A stretch of DNA of 34,855 nt from an uncultured Bariatricus sp. (GTDB lineage Bacteria > Bacillota > Clostridia > Lachnospirales > Lachnospiraceae). The stretch spans positions 1 to 34,855 of the forward strand of contig CAKRCD010000021.1 in the NCBI GenBank assembly GCA_934307065.1. The letters are read 5' to 3'. Each line of letters begins with the position of its first letter. The stretch's first letter is position 1. The notes under the pieces are model-generated. The model was not told the DNA's origin. It searched no databases and saw only the letters and a list, made by a program, of their open reading frames with translations. Below, in pieces: positions 33,635 through 34,855 of the stretch. The position numbers were made by a program, and so were the translations under genes.

Positions 33635-34564
33635 ATGCTTAATAAGAAACAAAATAATGTATTTGAGGTATTATTACTGTATTTAGCACTTGTCTGCTTT
33701 TCATTCAGTGGATGCAACAGTGTAGCAAACAGTGGTGGAAATATCAGTGAACTGGAACAGAAGATTGCACAGGCACCTGTATATGCTTCTGTAGAAAATA
33801 TTCCGGAATATGATGGAAATACTTTTGTTGTTGTAGACGATAATCAACCGGATTTTACAGAAGACGAAATTACGGATGTAGCATATGAAGAATATAGCGA
33901 ATTAGACGAACTGGGAAGATGCGGAGCAGCAGAAGCCTCGGTAGGACAGGAAATCATGCCTACAGAAGAACGTGGGGCTATTGGTCAAGTAAAGCCAAGT
34001 GGCTGGCATACGGTAAAATATGATTTTGTAGATGGAAAATATTTATATAATAGGTGCCATTTGCTTGGATATCAACTCACTGGGGAGAATGCCAATGAAA
34101 GAAATTTAATTACAGGTACACGTTACCTAAATGTAGAAGAAATGCTTCCGTTTGAAAATCTGGTTGCTGATTATGTAAGAGAAACAAATAATCATGTGAT
34201 GTACCGGGTAACACCAATTTTTGAGGGAGATAACCTTGTCGCAATGGGGGTTGAGATGGAAGCCTATTCCGTAGAAGATAATGGAGAGGGTGTTCGTTTT
34301 CATGTATTCTGCTATAATGTACAGCCAGATGTAAAAATTGACTATGCAACAGGGGAAAGTAAACTGGATGAAACATCCTCACAGACCACGTCAAATACAG
34401 AGGAAACACAGACATACATATTAAATACAAGAACACATAGGTATCATTTGCCTACCTGCGGAAGTGTGGAAGATATAGCGAAGAATAATAAAGAAACCTA
34501 TAAAGGCAGGAAAGAAGAACTTGAAAAAGTGGGTTATACTGCATGCAAACGTTGTAATCCATAG
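33635..34564 (+). CDS. Secreted or surface-anchored DNA/RNA non-specific endonuclease lipoprotein
   Basis: The 309-residue protein has an N-terminal hydrophobic segment ending in lipobox FSGC (Cys27), so it is probably a lipoprotein facing outside. The central nuclease domain resembles Streptococcus Spd/EndA-type enzymes (beta-beta-alpha metal fold): ERGAIGQVKPSGWHTVKY near 109-126, YNRCHLLGYQLTGENANERN near 138-157 with the likely catalytic His142 and metal-binding Asn, and NLITGTRYLN. The DRGH-like motif reads NRCH, with Cys in place of Gly. A separate C-terminal module (260-309), YILNTRTHRYHLPTC...GYTACKRCNP, has Cys275, Cys304 and Cys307 and resembles the small Cys module found at the end of several Firmicutes extracellular nucleases. 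It likely scavenges nucleotides. The ribosome site is GTGGAG, 12 bases from the ATG. Confidence 0.88.
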   Translation: MLNKKQNNVFEVLLLYLALVCFSFSGCNSVANSGGNISELEQKIAQAPVYASVENIPEYDGNTFVVVDDNQPDFTEDEITDVAYEEYSELDELGRCGAAEASVGQEIMPTEERGAIGQVKPSGWHTVKYDFVDGKYLYNRCHLLGYQLTGENANERNLITGTRYLNVEEMLPFENLVADYVRETNNHVMYRVTPIFEGDNLVAMGVEMEAYSVEDNGEGVRFHVFCYNVQPDVKIDYATGESKLDETSSQTTSNTEETQTYILNTRTHRYHLPTCGSVEDIAKNNKETYKGRKEELEKVGYTACKRCNP

Positions 34565-34650
34565 AGTTATGAATAAAAAGATGTTCCGATAGTCATCGTG
34601 GTATAGGTAGTTAGATGTATGAAGTAATGTTGATGTCGTATGTTAAAATG

Positions 34651-34664
34651 TCAGAATATTCTGA
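34651..34664 (+). repeat. Perfect 14-base palindrome upstream of tandem promoters
   Basis: TCAGAATATTCTGA is a perfect palindrome 24 bases upstream of the -35 at 34689. It may be a protein-binding site. The regulator is unknown. Confidence 0.5.
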
Positions 34665-34688
34665 ATTGGATAAATAATAAAAACAGTA

Positions 34689-34717
34689 TTGACAATTCCG
34701 GAAGGAAGTGGTAAGAT
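34689..34717 (+). promoter_or_regulatory. First of two tandem strong promoters (P1) at the right edge
   Basis: TTGACA at 34689-34694, exactly 17 bases, then TAAGAT at 34712-34717. A transcript from here would carry the inverted repeat TTGTCGTCA (34723-34731) / TGATGACAA (34756-34764, one G-U pair) before reaching P2. Confidence 0.7.
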
Positions 34718-34792
34718 ACCATTTGTCGTCAGGACAGCCACTTGAGTGTGAGCGATGATGACAAAAAGGTTTTAAATAAAAATAAAAAACTG

Positions 34793-34821
34793 TTGACAAA
34801 GCGAAACGCTTATGATATTAT
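34793..34821 (+). promoter_or_regulatory. Second tandem promoter (P2) with a palindrome in the spacer; probably rRNA operon promoter
   Basis: TTGACA at 34793-34798, exactly 17 bases, then TATTAT at 34816-34821. The spacer contains the perfect inverted repeat AAGCG-AAA-CGCTT (34799-34811). The following bases, GCTGTCGCTGAGACAG and on to the window end, look like the leader in front of 16S rRNA in related Clostridia. That is from memory and the rRNA itself is outside the window. Confidence 0.7.
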
Positions 34822-34855
34822 AAATAAGCTGTCGCTGAGACAGAAACAACGAACT

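Noticed and set aside
34651..34664. TCAGAATATTCTGA as a LexA or heat-shock box
   Set aside because: It does not match the GAAC-N4-GTTC type SOS box or the CIRCE repeat; kept only as an unassigned palindrome.
1..34855. CRISPR array, insertion sequences, toxin-antitoxin or restriction genes
   Set aside because: No regularly spaced direct repeats, transposase motifs or recognisable defence genes were seen, apart from the integrase remnant.

Overview
The window looks like a chromosomal stretch of a low-GC, anaerobic Gram-positive bacterium of the Clostridia, most likely Lachnospiraceae (Blautia/Dorea/Ruminococcus-like). The support is a large pyruvate:ferredoxin oxidoreductase, the era-yqzL-recO gene order, a single-chain dimeric-type glycyl-tRNA synthetase, a lysine (L-box) riboswitch, strong AGGAGG-type ribosome sites, and every convincing gene lying on the + strand. 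No database search was possible; names rest on recognised motifs and gene order.

Layout. 1-132 is the tail of a membrane protein. 397-622 is an internally deleted tyrosine-integrase remnant. Next come ychF (Obg-like ATPase), an lgt-family gene with altered signature residues, and nifJ with a strong terminator. 6478-11368 is a self-contained transcription unit with its own promoter, three tightly spaced genes (a membrane methyltransferase-like protein, a GH3-family acyl-acid-amide synthetase-like enzyme, and a membrane GAF/GGDEF/HD-GYP protein) and a terminator. 11352-14308 is a lysine riboswitch unit controlling a substrate-binding protein, permease and ATPase, so probably a lysine importer. 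14355-19347 holds an M16C peptidase, era, yqzL and recO, followed by glyS. 20950-25119 is a folate operon, folC-folE-HD-folP-folBK, with an uncharacterised HD-domain protein in the middle. An M18 aminopeptidase follows. 26887-32934 is an oligopeptide ABC importer, oppBCDF plus a separately promoted oppA. The right end has a gene remnant, tRNA-Asn(GTT), a secreted nuclease lipoprotein, and tandem TTGACA promoters that resemble those in front of rRNA operons, cut off by the window edge.

How the parts fit. Much of the window serves peptide and amino-acid nutrition (Opp importer, M16C and M18 peptidases, riboswitch-controlled amino-acid importer), fermentation (PFOR) and one-carbon cofactor supply (folate), alongside housekeeping GTPases and repair.

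Most notable observations: (1) the OppA-like binding protein appears circularly permuted. The roughly 70 residues that normally form the C-terminus of this family sit directly after the lipobox, and the protein stops exactly where that segment would normally begin. (2) The methyltransferase-GH3-HD-GYP operon is a candidate undescribed small-molecule/signalling system. (3) The HD protein with a CX2CX5C tail in the folate operon is a candidate for the often missing dihydroneopterin triphosphate dephosphorylation step. (4) The Lgt homologue lacks the signature Arg and Asn.
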